Assembly (NCBI GenBank): GCA_023436225.1
Contig: JAEZKA010000027.1
Span: 1 to 64,000 of the forward strand
Reading direction: 5' to 3'
DNA from: Bacillota bacterium
GTDB lineage: Bacteria > Bacillota > Clostridia > Lachnospirales > Lachnospiraceae
Length of the DNA stretch: 64,000 nt
The notes under the pieces: generated by a model
The model's input: only the letters and a program-made list of their open reading frames with translations
Databases searched by the model: none
Told to the model about the DNA's origin: nothing
Shown here: positions 9,417 to 19,059 of the stretch, piece after piece
How the letters are laid out: every line of letters begins with the position of its first letter
Position numbering within the stretch: the stretch's first letter is position 1
Made by a program: the position numbers and the translations under genes

Positions 9417-9896
9417 ATGAAACAGATTGCGAGCTTTACCATTGATCATATGAAATTACTCCGAGGCTTATATGTCTCCCGCAAGGATAAAATTGGCAAC
9501 GAGACCATCACCACCTTCGATATCCGTATGACCCGGCCGAATTTCGATCCGGTTATGATGACTGGCGAGATGCATACCATCGAGCATCTGGCTGCAACCT
9601 ATCTACGTAATCATTCAATATTTGCTGATAAGGTGATTTACTTCGGTCCAATGGGTTGTCGTACTGGCTTTTACCTGTTATTAGGTGGTGATTACGACTC
9701 CAAAGCAATTTTACCTCTGATTATCGAAACCTATGAATTCATTCGTGATTTTACCGGCGAGATTCCCGGTGCTACTCCAGAAAACTGCGGTAATTATTCC
9801 GATATGAATCTGGATATGGCAAAGCATTATGCAAAGAAATACCTCGAAGAGATTCTCTATAAGGCAACAGACGATAATCTCGTCTATCCCAACTAA
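9417..9896 (+). CDS. luxS: S-ribosylhomocysteine lyase LuxS
   Basis: This 159-residue metalloenzyme cleaves S-ribosylhomocysteine to homocysteine and DPD, the precursor of autoinducer-2. The metal ligands are visible as H53 and H57 in HTIEH and C124 in ENCGN, with E56 and C81 (MGCRTGFY) as catalytic residues. Its length matches the family. GAGAGGCGG precedes the ATG. It is monocistronic, with no methyl-cycle gene beside it. Confidence 0.96.
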   Translation: MKQIASFTIDHMKLLRGLYVSRKDKIGNETITTFDIRMTRPNFDPVMMTGEMHTIEHLAATYLRNHSIFADKVIYFGPMGCRTGFYLLLGGDYDSKAILPLIIETYEFIRDFTGEIPGATPENCGNYSDMNLDMAKHYAKKYLEEILYKATDDNLVYPN

Positions 9897-10065
9897 CTGA
9901 TTAAGCTGCTGATTTAACAACCTATAGTATCAAAGGGCTGTCACAATATTAAAATATACTGTGCGACAGCCACCTGGTGTAATTAGATAATTACCATCGG
10001 CAGTTTAGTGCATTTTTCGTGGTTTCGTGAATATACTGTATTGAATATGTATAATGGGAGAAGCT

Positions 10066-10737
10066 ATGGCAAACCTAAACTATTTACACACAGCTGAGAT
10101 AATGAAAGCCGCCTTACCCTACTTTGATTCCATGACCAAAGTTCGAATGGAGTTCTTCACTAAGGCACTGGATCTTATGGGAAGTCTCAACAACATGTCC
10201 AGCCGCAATAGTATGGTTGCCTGTGGATACGCTAATTCGAGCATCGATATGGAAGGCCTTTTAAATGGGATCCGTCCCTTATGTGATAATAAGGAGCGGG
10301 ATATCGTAGACCGCATTCTTAATATATTCAACATGAAAAGAATGTTCGAAATGTACAATAACCTAATGAACACCATGAAAACCATGCAGGAATTCGGAGG
10401 CTTTCCCTTCTCTGGCGAAGATAGTAAGGATGATACAGAGACAGTAACAGGAAATTTCACCGGTTCAAATTTTGATTCTATCTTTCAGGGAGGTGGCTCA
10501 GAGAATTCTAGCTCAGAGGATTCTAGTTCAGAGGATACTGCTTCCCGGGATTATCAAAGCCATACTCATAGCAATGAAAATAGCTTTGCTAATGATAGTC
10601 CGATGTTCGAGATGCTTAAGACAATGATGCCCCCAGAGCAACAGAGTACCTTTGAAAACTTAAGAATGCTTTTAAATACCATGTCATATGATAATAATAG
10701 CAAATCGGATGATAGTAAGGAGCATGATAATGGCTGA
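10066..10737 (+). CDS. Unknown protein with helical N-terminal domain and acidic Ser-rich linker
   Basis: The protein has 223 residues from the ATG at 10066, which has GGGAG 5 bases upstream; the ATG at 10054 would place that site inside the coding sequence. Residues 1-120 look helical and Met-rich. Residues 125-170 are a disordered linker with repeated SSEDS units, and 175-210 form another short helical, Met-rich segment. There is no signal peptide or membrane helix. The stop overlaps the next gene by 8 bases, so the pair is coupled. I do not recognise the family. Confidence 0.7.
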   Translation: MANLNYLHTAEIMKAALPYFDSMTKVRMEFFTKALDLMGSLNNMSSRNSMVACGYANSSIDMEGLLNGIRPLCDNKERDIVDRILNIFNMKRMFEMYNNLMNTMKTMQEFGGFPFSGEDSKDDTETVTGNFTGSNFDSIFQGGGSENSSSEDSSSEDTASRDYQSHTHSNENSFANDSPMFEMLKTMMPPEQQSTFENLRMLLNTMSYDNNSKSDDSKEHDNG

Positions 10738-11008
10738 TACATCTTGGACCAATAACCCCAGACTAAACAATGTAGACCCTAAAAAGCTTGCCATACTCTT
10801 GGAGTTAATGAAGGAAGCCGAGGGTAAATCAATGGATAAACTATTACCCTTACTCATGACCACGAACAAACGGCTTCAGGAACAGAATCTCACCTTTACA
10901 AAGGATGAAAGTGATTTAATGGTAGAAATATTGACCAAGAATATGACTCCAAAAGAGAAACAGCAATTTGAGATGATTCGTAAGATGATGGCAACAACCC
11001 GAAAATAA
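10730..11008 (+). CDS. Small helical protein of unknown function
   Basis: The protein has 92 residues. AAGGAG lies 7 bases before the ATG at 10730, so the in-frame codons further upstream are not used. It is mostly helical and charged, and its C-terminal half (TKNMTPKEKQQFEMIRKMM) resembles the C-terminal end of the gene before it (KTMMPPEQQSTFENLRMLL). This suggests the two proteins share a module and may interact. A terminator follows. The function is unknown. Confidence 0.7.
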   Translation: MADTSWTNNPRLNNVDPKKLAILLELMKEAEGKSMDKLLPLLMTTNKRLQEQNLTFTKDESDLMVEILTKNMTPKEKQQFEMIRKMMATTRK

Positions 11009-11096
11009 GATACTCTTTCGTACTAAGAATAATGGTTCCATGGTGATAGAATATGATTGTTCTTTTGAGGGTTGCAACAATATGTTATAATGTATG

Positions 11097-11152
11097 AAAG
11101 GAAAGGGTGAGGGCATCCGTTGATCAATCGGATGCAGCAACCCTTTCCTTTA
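11097..11152. terminator. Bidirectional terminator
   Basis: A 12-bp perfect stem pairs 11097-11108 with 11140-11151, and an inner CATCCG/CGGATG stem extends it. It lies between the convergent unknown pair and glgP and has T-rich ends on both strands. Confidence 0.8.
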
Positions 11153-11174
11153 TCATTTCTAGTTCCTCTATCTA

Positions 11175-13511
11175 TTAATTCCAAACTTCATTTGCATAAT
11201 CCCGAATGGTTCTATCACTTGAAAACTTACCAGCATTTGCTGTATTTATTAAGCACTTTCTGCGGAATGCATAGGTATCGGAGAATTCCAGGTTTACCTT
11301 AAGCTTCGCTTCACAGTAAGGAATGAAATCCAGAAGTAAGAAGTAATGATCCGGCTTATGCCAGTGTGCACCGTAAAGAATTGCATCATACAATTCTTTG
11401 AACATTCCGGTTCCTCCATCACTGAAGGTTCCATCCACCAGAGTATCTAATACTCGCTTAATTCTAGGATTTTGCTCATAAAGCTCTTTTGCATTATAGG
11501 TATTCTTAATATTCTCAATATCCTCAACGCGGGCACCAAAGATATAATTATTCTCTTCTCCTGCCTGCTCTACAATCTCTACATTCGCACCATCAAAGGT
11601 TCCCAGTGTTACCGCACCGTTTAACATGAACTTCATATTACCAGTTCCGGAGGCTTCGGTGCCTGCGGTGGAGATCTGCTCTGAGATATCAGCAGCTGGA
11701 GTAAGCTTCTCTGCATAAGATACATTGTAGTTTGACACAAATACTACCTGTAGCTTATCTTTCATCTCCTCATCATGATCAATCAGGTTAGCGATCTCAT
11801 TGATGAATTTAATAATACCCTTGGCTCTAAAATATCCCGGAGCTGCCTTTGCACCGAAGATGAATGCGGTGGGATGAAATTCTTTGATTCTTCCTTCCTT
11901 CAATCCGAAATAAATATCAAGGATTGAAAAAGCATTCAACAGCTGGCGCTTGTATTCATGAAGTCTCTTTACCTGAATATCAAAGATGAACTCAGGATTT
12001 ACCCTGATATTTTCCATCTTATAAATATAATCTGCCAATTGTCTCTTCTTAATTCGCTTGATATCCCCAAACTGCTTAATCACAGCCTTATCATTGGCGA
12101 ATTTCTCAAGCCCCTTCAGACGGTCGAGGTCTGTAATCCAAGAGCTACCAATTTTATCGGTAATAAATCCGGATAGCTCCATATTAGCCAGTGCCAGCCA
12201 GCGACGCTGTGTAATTCCGTTGGTCTTATTATTAAAACGCTCCGGATATAGCTCATACCATTCCTTAAGTACATCGTTCTTCAAAATCTCGGTATGAAGC
12301 TTCGCTACACCGTTGGTAGAATGACTGGCGAAGATTGCAAGTCTGGCCATGTGGATGGTACCATTATCAATAATCAGATACTGCCTCTGCTCTTCCTCGG
12401 TCACCTTGCCAAAGGTCTTCAGTTCCTTAAGCAGTGCCTTCTGAAGCATTACAATATACTTATATACATTTGGTATTACTGCTTTGAACAGCTCGACATT
12501 CCATTTCTCCAGAGCCTCACTCATAACCGTATGATTCGTATAAGCAAAGGTCTCCTTTGCAATCCGAAGTGCCTTTGCAAAGGTCATCCGCTCCTGCTCC
12601 ATCATCAGTCGAATGAATTCCGGAATTGCGACTACCGGATGAGTATCATTCAATTGAATTGCATACTCTGAGGAAAAATGAGTGAAGTCATCCCCATACT
12701 TCTTCTTATATCTGCCAATCACATCCACAAGGGTGGCAGCCGAGAAGAAATATTCCTGCTTTAATCGTAACTTCTTACCTTCGTCCGTATTGTCGTTCGG
12801 ATAGAGGAGACTACTGATCGCCTCTGCTTCATTCCTGTTCTTATTTGCCTTATCATATTTCTGTTCATTGAATAGCTCAAAATCGAAGCTGCTGATAGGC
12901 TCTGCCTGCCATAAACGTAAGGTATTCACCTTTTTACCACCATAGCCGATAACCGGTGTATCATAAGGAACTGCATATACGGATTGGTTCTTATAATCAA
13001 TGCGAACCCTCTCTTCTTCCTTACGAACTGACCAAGGGTCACCAAAGCGTTGCCAGTCATCCGGTATTTCTTTCTGAAAGCCTTCTTCGAAATACTGTTT
13101 AAACAAACCATACTTATAACGGATTCCGTAACCGTTCAAGGTGATATTAATGGTGGCGCCCGAGTCTAAGAAGCAAGCAGCCAAACGACCTAAACCGCCG
13201 TTACCAAGGGCAGCATCCTCAATATCCTCGAACACTCGGATATCTACATTATTCTCGCTCATCAGCTCTGAGAACTGGTTAAATAATCCCATGTTATATA
13301 GGTTACTGTAAACCAAGCGACCTACCAGAAATTCTGCCGACAAATAGCAGACCTTTTTATCCTGTGTATCAAGTCCCCAGTCCTTGCCCAGGTTCTTCAT
13401 TGCTGCTTTAGAAACAGCATTATATAACTGTATAGTCGACGCTTCTTTAATCGTATTCCCATAATCCAAATCTAGTATTGTTGCTACATTTTTCTTAAAA
13501 CTACTTTCCAT
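11175..13511 (-). CDS. glgP: Glycogen/maltodextrin phosphorylase
   Basis: This 778-residue cytosolic enzyme releases glucose-1-phosphate from alpha-1,4-glucans. The pyridoxal-phosphate site is intact (EASGTGNMKFMLNG, the Lys binds the cofactor) and is followed by GTFDGANVEI. Full length fits the family. AGGAGG lies 4 bases before the ATG. A LacI-family regulator is transcribed divergently, which suggests control by sugar supply. Glycogen versus maltodextrin preference is not resolved. Confidence 0.93.
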   Translation of the reverse strand: MESSFKKNVATILDLDYGNTIKEASTIQLYNAVSKAAMKNLGKDWGLDTQDKKVCYLSAEFLVGRLVYSNLYNMGLFNQFSELMSENNVDIRVFEDIEDAALGNGGLGRLAACFLDSGATINITLNGYGIRYKYGLFKQYFEEGFQKEIPDDWQRFGDPWSVRKEEERVRIDYKNQSVYAVPYDTPVIGYGGKKVNTLRLWQAEPISSFDFELFNEQKYDKANKNRNEAEAISSLLYPNDNTDEGKKLRLKQEYFFSAATLVDVIGRYKKKYGDDFTHFSSEYAIQLNDTHPVVAIPEFIRLMMEQERMTFAKALRIAKETFAYTNHTVMSEALEKWNVELFKAVIPNVYKYIVMLQKALLKELKTFGKVTEEEQRQYLIIDNGTIHMARLAIFASHSTNGVAKLHTEILKNDVLKEWYELYPERFNNKTNGITQRRWLALANMELSGFITDKIGSSWITDLDRLKGLEKFANDKAVIKQFGDIKRIKKRQLADYIYKMENIRVNPEFIFDIQVKRLHEYKRQLLNAFSILDIYFGLKEGRIKEFHPTAFIFGAKAAPGYFRAKGIIKFINEIANLIDHDEEMKDKLQVVFVSNYNVSYAEKLTPAADISEQISTAGTEASGTGNMKFMLNGAVTLGTFDGANVEIVEQAGEENNYIFGARVEDIENIKNTYNAKELYEQNPRIKRVLDTLVDGTFSDGGTGMFKELYDAILYGAHWHKPDHYFLLLDFIPYCEAKLKVNLEFSDTYAFRRKCLINTANAGKFSSDRTIRDYANEVWN

Positions 13512-13888
13512 TTTACCTCCTAACTATTCCACTGACCCTTTGAATAAATTTCCACCAATTATATCTCAAAAACACTACCAAAACACAATATTATGTAATT
13601 TACATCATAATTACTTGGATTTCCTTTGATTATTTTCGGAAATTTTCGAAATTATATTCTTAGATTATCATTATGAGACGACTTTGTCAATCATATTTTG
13701 TAGCTAAAATCCTCGTTTACGGTGATAATAAACGGTTGTCAAACTATAATATGACAAATTCTACAAAAAAACGCTAGAATCACTAGAATAAAACTGTTAG
13801 AATAGGCGAATTCATAAAGATATATTGAAAATGAATTCAGTTCGGTTTATACTGATTTCAAAATAGAAACTTTTTAGGAGGCATAACC
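13512..13888. promoter_or_regulatory. Divergent glgP/lacI-type control region
   Basis: There is no gene in this stretch. It holds two dyads: CGTTTA-N9-TAAACG (13714-13734) and TTGTCA-N10-TGACAA (13736-13757). The second contains TATAAT at 13745-13750. Both are candidate operators for the LacI-family protein. A TTGACA for the glgP strand lies at 13685-13690, with only a poor -10 after it. Confidence 0.45.
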
Positions 13889-14887
13889 ATGGCTACGATT
13901 AAAGAAATTGCCAATAAGCTTGGAATCGCAGTAAGTACCGTATCTAAGGGATTAAATGGTGCGAGTGATATCAGTGCTGAGATGAGACAGTTGGTATTAG
14001 ATACTGCTGTTGAAATGGGTTATTCTTCCAAGAAGATGAAGTCAACCGGCACAAAAAAAGTATGTATTTTGATTGAAAATATGGATTATGAGAATGTCGA
14101 ACAGTTCGGTTATGAGATTGTTGTCGGTTTTAAACTTTCAGCCGTCAGAAGACATTGGGATGTTACTGTAGTTCCTACCAACCTGAATATGCAGACTGCC
14201 GAAAAATTTGATACATATATGTTGAAAAATGGATATAGCGGTGCCTTTCTGTTAGGTTTTACGCTCCATGACGATTGGGTAAGGCAGCTGACCAAAACAA
14301 GGGTCCCTACTGTTCTTCTGGATAACTATATTGAACGTAATAATCATGTCGGTTATGTAGGAACCGATAGTAATGAAGGAATCGATTTGGCAGTGGATCA
14401 TCTCTGTAATCTAGGGCATACCAGAATAGCTTTTCTAAATGGTTCTAAGAACTCTATGGTATCCGAGCAGAGACATCAAGCCTTTATCAATAGCATGGCA
14501 AAGCACGGTTTAGCGATTGATGAAAATCTGATAGAGTACGGATATTATGTGCCGGATTGTGCCAAGGATCATGTACCGAGCTTTCTTAACAATGGCGCCA
14601 CCGCGATTATGTGTGCCAGCGACTTAATCGCCTCCGGTGTTATTAAGGAGGTCCAGAAGCATGGATTAAAGGTACCGGAGGACATTAGCGTAATTGGTTT
14701 TGATGATTTGCCAATAGCTGCCCAGCTAACCCCTAAGCTAACCACAGTTCGTCAGGACCGAACCGATCTTGGCAAGAGTGCTTTTCTTCTTTTGGATGGT
14801 CTTATCCATAATGTAACCATCAGTAAACTTTTACTCCGTGCCAAGTTCATACAGAGAGAAAGCACTGCCCCCTGTAAACAGAGATAA
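13889..14887 (+). CDS. LacI-family transcriptional regulator
   Basis: This 332-residue repressor has an N-terminal helix-turn-helix and hinge (MATIKEIANKLGIAVSTVSK) and a periplasmic-binding-protein-like sensor domain (residues 60-330). AGGAGG lies 8 bases upstream of the ATG. It is divergent from glgP, so the most economical reading is sugar-responsive control of glycogen or maltodextrin use. Its ligand is unknown. Confidence 0.88.
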   Translation: MATIKEIANKLGIAVSTVSKGLNGASDISAEMRQLVLDTAVEMGYSSKKMKSTGTKKVCILIENMDYENVEQFGYEIVVGFKLSAVRRHWDVTVVPTNLNMQTAEKFDTYMLKNGYSGAFLLGFTLHDDWVRQLTKTRVPTVLLDNYIERNNHVGYVGTDSNEGIDLAVDHLCNLGHTRIAFLNGSKNSMVSEQRHQAFINSMAKHGLAIDENLIEYGYYVPDCAKDHVPSFLNNGATAIMCASDLIASGVIKEVQKHGLKVPEDISVIGFDDLPIAAQLTPKLTTVRQDRTDLGKSAFLLLDGLIHNVTISKLLLRAKFIQRESTAPCKQR

Positions 14888-14933
14888 TCCAGTATATGAT
14901 ATTTATGACTTTTGTTACCCCAATCCTATTTAT

Positions 14934-15003
14934 AAAAAAGCCGCTCCTACTTCGAAGACAGTACCCATTGCTATTGTCTCCTTCCTTGGAAGCGGCTTTT
15001 TTG
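14934..15003. terminator. Terminator after the LacI-type gene
   Basis: A 12-bp perfect stem, AAAAAAGCCGCT (14934-14945) with its complement (14991-15002), is flanked by A and T runs. The flanking genes converge on it, so it is probably bidirectional. Confidence 0.8.
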
Positions 15004-15036
15004 TAATAGAAAGTTCGTGAAAATGCTTTCTATTGA

Positions 15037-16200
15037 TTATTCAAATTTGTTCGAGGATATCTTTCGTAGCCTCAGTCTATGATTCGTTGCCTCCCTCAAT
15101 AGGGTATAGATAACAGAAAACATCGGAATGAATATTAACATTCCTGCTACGCCCATGGTGCTGCCACCAATAGTAACTGCAACCAGTACCCACATGGATG
15201 GAAGACCAATGGACCCTCCGACAACACGAGGATAGATCAAATTACCTTCGATTTGCTGCAGTATTACGAACATCAGAATAAAAAGCAGCGCAGTTAGCGG
15301 ATTTACAATTAAGATTAAGAAGGCACCGATGGCACATCCGATAAATGCACCAAAGATTGGAATTAGTGCTGTAAAACCGATTAGCACACTGATCAAAAGT
15401 GCATAGGGGAATCGGAATATGCTCATTACAACAAAGAACATCAATCCGAGAATGATTGACTCCAGGCACTGACCGGAGAGGAATTTGGAAAATGTACTCT
15501 CCGATAAGGAGCATATGGATAATGTCTTCGAAACGACCTTTTCCGGTAGATATGCATACATCAGCTTCCTTGCCTGCTTACCCAGCTTCTCCTTCTGTGC
15601 CAGAATATAGATAGAGAAGATAAAACCAAGGAAGAAATCTACCATTCCACCAAAGATACTGAAGGCCGTACTGAATGTAGATTGTAGTATATTAGCCACA
15701 CTGTTCATGATAAAGGAATAGATACTCTTAATTAAGCCCTGCCAGTCAAACGTGTTTATATTAAGATAATCCTTTAAAAATGGATACTTTTGAACTAAAT
15801 TAATATATTTTCCTTCCGCCCGATTAAAAAAATCAATTAGTATATTGCTCTCTCTGATTGTTCGAAAGGTATTAACGATTTCTGGAACAACCATAAGCAT
15901 AACCATAACAATGACTCCAAACACAAGAATAAGAGTAATAATCATACTGATAGGTCGCTTCATTTTCCTTTGCCAGCTATTTCTCATACTCCTTCTTGCA
16001 AAAAGCCGGTGTTCAATTGCTCTCATAGGCACATTAATGATAAAAGCAATGGCCCCCCCTAGAATAAAAGGAAATGCTAAATTAATACAAAAATATAATG
16101 CTCCGATTACTATGTCAAGATGCTGCAGTCCAACGTAAAGTAAAACCGTAAAGGTAATAATTCCAAGTATTTTTTTGATATTGCCTTTATTTAATTCCAT
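15037..16200 (-). CDS. AI-2E family transporter (YtvI/TqsA-like permease)
   Basis: This 387-residue integral membrane protein has about eight hydrophobic segments and a large loop (about 120-200). The C-terminal part (residues 290-370) carries the family's GLPSMWVLVAVTIGGS-type stretch. The family exports small solutes; despite the name, most members have no proven link to autoinducer-2. The start lies 1 base after the stop of the phosphatidyltransferase gene, with AAGGAG inside that gene's end, so the two are one operon. Confidence 0.85.
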   Translation of the reverse strand: MELNKGNIKKILGIITFTVLLYVGLQHLDIVIGALYFCINLAFPFILGGAIAFIINVPMRAIEHRLFARRSMRNSWQRKMKRPISMIITLILVFGVIVMVMLMVVPEIVNTFRTIRESNILIDFFNRAEGKYINLVQKYPFLKDYLNINTFDWQGLIKSIYSFIMNSVANILQSTFSTAFSIFGGMVDFFLGFIFSIYILAQKEKLGKQARKLMYAYLPEKVVSKTLSICSLSESTFSKFLSGQCLESIILGLMFFVVMSIFRFPYALLISVLIGFTALIPIFGAFIGCAIGAFLILIVNPLTALLFILMFVILQQIEGNLIYPRVVGGSIGLPSMWVLVAVTIGGSTMGVAGMLIFIPMFSVIYTLLREATNHRLRLRKISSNKFE

Positions 16201-16201
16201 T

Positions 16202-16789
16202 TTATACTCCTTTCTTATTCTTTAAGCTGTGATACATCAGAATGTACTCCTTAATATACATCAGAAAGGAAAGGAGCAGAAATGCTCCGCATACTATCAT
16301 AAGAATATTGGTAATGTCAATCCTCAGAGTAGGTACCGCAACGAGTACTAGCATCGTCGCATAAAAAACGGTAGTCGAAACCTTACCGAACCATTTAGCA
16401 CCATTGAGCTTTTTTCCCTTTTTCAACATCACGATACCTGCGATTAATAAGAACAACTGCATGATAACAAATAAGATTAATAACAAGAACATCCATTTAA
16501 TTTTAACCACAAGGATAAAGATCAGGGAAGCTTGGGTAAGCTTATCTGCAAGAGGATCAATAATCTTTCCAAGCTCTGTTATCATATCGAATCTTCGTGC
16601 GATGAAACCATCCAGAAAATCGGTCAGACCTGACAGAAAAACAACTGCTGCAGCCTGGATATATTGTTTGGGCTCATCTGCTCTAATATATGTGACCAGA
16701 AATACCGGTATCAATAAAAAGCGAATATAGCAAAGAATATTCGGAATACTCCAAAGATCCTTTTTTGTAAATTTTGTCACTAACTTCAT
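16202..16789 (-). CDS. CDP-diacylglycerol-glycerol-3-phosphate phosphatidyltransferase-like
   Basis: This 195-residue membrane enzyme has the complete CDP-alcohol transferase motif: DGFIAR, then eight residues, then GKIIDPLAD. It begins with the IPNILCYIRFLLIP segment typical of PgsA, so phosphatidylglycerol-phosphate synthesis is likely; cardiolipin synthase of the same fold is the alternative. I chose the ATG at 16789 because AGGGGG lies 7 bases upstream. Confidence 0.85.
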   Translation of the reverse strand: MKLVTKFTKKDLWSIPNILCYIRFLLIPVFLVTYIRADEPKQYIQAAAVVFLSGLTDFLDGFIARRFDMITELGKIIDPLADKLTQASLIFILVVKIKWMFLLLILFVIMQLFLLIAGIVMLKKGKKLNGAKWFGKVSTTVFYATMLVLVAVPTLRIDITNILMIVCGAFLLLSFLMYIKEYILMYHSLKNKKGV

Positions 16790-17094
16790 TCTAATTCCCC
16801 CTAGATACATATTTATATAAATGTTTGATATACACTGATTAGTACATGAAATTTCTTTCCTCCATTACCTTATACTGTTCTATGATAGGCTTCTGCTTGT
16901 TTAATCTAAACGTATTGATCTCGTATTTAGTACAATTCTAACACAAGAGTTTATACTTTCAAAGGTTATTTTCCATTTTTTAATTATAATTTGCTTAAAA
17001 AATTAAAAAGTATCTTATGGTAACTTCCATTTGTAGTCAAATACGACGCCTTTTATGCATATACATTCTGTAACTATATTCATCAGGAGTAACC
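16790..17094. other. Intergenic region upstream of the DedA gene
   Basis: This AT-rich divergent spacer contains AGGAG at 17083-17087 for the next gene. I see no convincing promoter pair, RNA gene or reading frame. Confidence 0.5.
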
Positions 17095-17703
17095 ATGCGC
17101 TTTATTCAAGAATTCATTGCTCAGTACGGGACGCTTGCCATGTTTATTATTATTCTTATGGAATATGCCTGCTTCCCGGTATCCAGTGAAATTGTCCTCC
17201 CCTTCTCCGGGGCCTTTGCCTCTGCAAATCATACAGACTTTCTTGTTATCCTACCACTCAGTATTCTGGCCGGACTAATCGGTACCGGTATCTGCTACGG
17301 TGTCGGATGGTTTGGCGGAGGTGCTATCCTTCATGCTATCGTACATCGCTTTCCTAAAGCACAAAAAGGGATTGATCATGCTAATAAAAAGTTTCTCGAG
17401 CATGGTGGGGCCACCGTATGTATCGGTAGAGTCATACCTATCATACGTACTTATATTTCTTTAGTGGCCGGAGCTGCAAGGCTGTCGCCAATTACCTACT
17501 TCACCTATACCTTTCTTGGAATTACCGTATGGAATACTCTCCTAATCGGCCTTGGCTATACTCTTCAGGAGAATTATCAAAAAGTAGCCGGCTATTATGA
17601 AAGTTATAAGTATAACCTTTTTCCGATAGCCGGCTTTTGTATCTTAGCTTTGCTAGTAAATCTTATTTATCAGAAGCGTAAAAAGCGTAAAATCTGCTCT
17701 TAG
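17095..17703 (+). CDS. DedA family membrane protein
   Basis: This 202-residue protein has four to five membrane segments and conserved family features: an early Glu-Pro region (MEYACFPVSSEIVLPF) and the basic loop GRVIPIIRTYIS. DedA proteins are linked to lipid-carrier flipping and membrane homeostasis, including undecaprenyl phosphate recycling. AGGAG precedes the ATG. It ends one base before the convergent MATE gene, so the two transcripts must overlap. Confidence 0.87.
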   Translation: MRFIQEFIAQYGTLAMFIIILMEYACFPVSSEIVLPFSGAFASANHTDFLVILPLSILAGLIGTGICYGVGWFGGGAILHAIVHRFPKAQKGIDHANKKFLEHGGATVCIGRVIPIIRTYISLVAGAARLSPITYFTYTFLGITVWNTLLIGLGYTLQENYQKVAGYYESYKYNLFPIAGFCILALLVNLIYQKRKKRKICS

Positions 17704-19059
17704 CTATGAAGCTTGAACAATTGATTTTTTCTCCCATTTTCCCGAAGCAACACGGAAGATACCCACCAACGAGGTAATGAACCAGTTTAAGCCAGTAGCC
17801 CACCAGATACCAGAAAAACCAATCATCATAGTGAGAACATTCGCAAATAATACTCTACAGACTACCTCCGTAATTCCCATTACCATCGGCACATTGATAT
17901 CTCCGGTTCCACTTAGGAAATTACGACTTACAAAGATAAGACCCACCGGTACATAGAAGAAACAGGTAATCCGGATTGCCATGATACCTGTAGCAACCAC
18001 ATCATAATTCTCCTTCTTAGTAAACAGCTTCATAATGTACTCACCACCAAAATACATAGCTGGAAGCATTATGAGGCTAAACACGATTATGATGATAGAT
18101 GCAGATTGATACCCCTTTTTCGCACGGTCATTTCTTCCCGCTCCGACATTCTGACCTGCAAAAGCAGATAGTGCCGCCCCTACGGACATGCCCGGCTGAA
18201 GCACTAATTGCTCTATTCTCGATACTACGGTATGGGCGGCAATAACAACCTCACTAAATCCGTTGATTATTCCCTGAAGAGCCATAAGTGATACAGAAAC
18301 AAGGGCATTTTGTAATGCAACCGGAATTCCTAAACGGATACATTTTCCTAAGATAGCTCGGTCAGGTCGAAACTGCTTTAACGGCATTCTTAGTATCTTT
18401 ACTCGAGCCAAAGCATAAATAATGCAGCCGGCCCCAGACACAAATTGGGAAATAATCGTTGCCAAAGCAACGCCTGGTACATCCCAGTGAAAGACAATGA
18501 CAAATAGCAAATCAAGAACAACATTAAGGACACTTGCTACAATCAAGAAAATCAACGGAGTAACGGAATCTCCCAAAGCCCTAAGGATGGCAGACATACC
18601 ATTGTAGCAGGCTGTACCGAGAATTCCAGCGAAGGTAATCTTCATATAGATATCCGACTGATCAATAATGGACTCCGGCGTATTAAGAAGCTCCAATAGC
18701 CAACGGCTAGAGCAAAATCCGACGACACCTAAAATAACTGCTGCTCCGAGTACCACATAGGTTGCAGTCGCAAAGCCCTTTCGTACATTCTCATAATCCT
18801 TTGCACCAAAATACTGAGATATAACGATAGAGATGCCGGCAGATAAACCAAAGCATAAACCAATGATTAAGAAAACCATCGAACTGGTTGCCCCAACTGC
18901 TGCCAAGGCATTACTGTCTACAAACTTACCGACAACGATCGAGTCCACCATATTATAAAACTGCTGGAACAGGTTACCGATCAACATCGGTATGGAGAAT
19001 TTTATGATTAGCTTGGCCGGCGAGCCATGCGTCATATCGCGTGTAATTGATTTTTCCAT
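17704..19059 (-). CDS. MATE family efflux transporter
   Basis: This 451-residue protein has about twelve membrane helices in two homologous halves. The N-terminal half carries the MLIGNLFQQFYNMVDSIVVG signature typical of Na+- or H+-coupled multidrug MATE pumps. GAGAGG lies before the ATG. The substrate is unknown. It stands alone on the strand and its 3' end abuts the DedA gene. Confidence 0.9.
   Translation of the reverse strand: MEKSITRDMTHGSPAKLIIKFSIPMLIGNLFQQFYNMVDSIVVGKFVDSNALAAVGATSSMVFLIIGLCFGLSAGISIVISQYFGAKDYENVRKGFATATYVVLGAAVILGVVGFCSSRWLLELLNTPESIIDQSDIYMKITFAGILGTACYNGMSAILRALGDSVTPLIFLIVASVLNVVLDLLFVIVFHWDVPGVALATIISQFVSGAGCIIYALARVKILRMPLKQFRPDRAILGKCIRLGIPVALQNALVSVSLMALQGIINGFSEVVIAAHTVVSRIEQLVLQPGMSVGAALSAFAGQNVGAGRNDRAKKGYQSASIIIIVFSLIMLPAMYFGGEYIMKLFTKKENYDVVATGIMAIRITCFFYVPVGLIFVSRNFLSGTGDINVPMVMGITEVVCRVLFANVLTMMIGFSGIWWATGLNWFITSLVGIFRVASGKWEKKSIVQAS

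Noticed and set aside
9936..9971. GGCTGTC/GACAGCC hairpin after luxS as a terminator
   Set aside because: The stem is 7 bp and neither strand has a proper T-run after it, so I do not call it.
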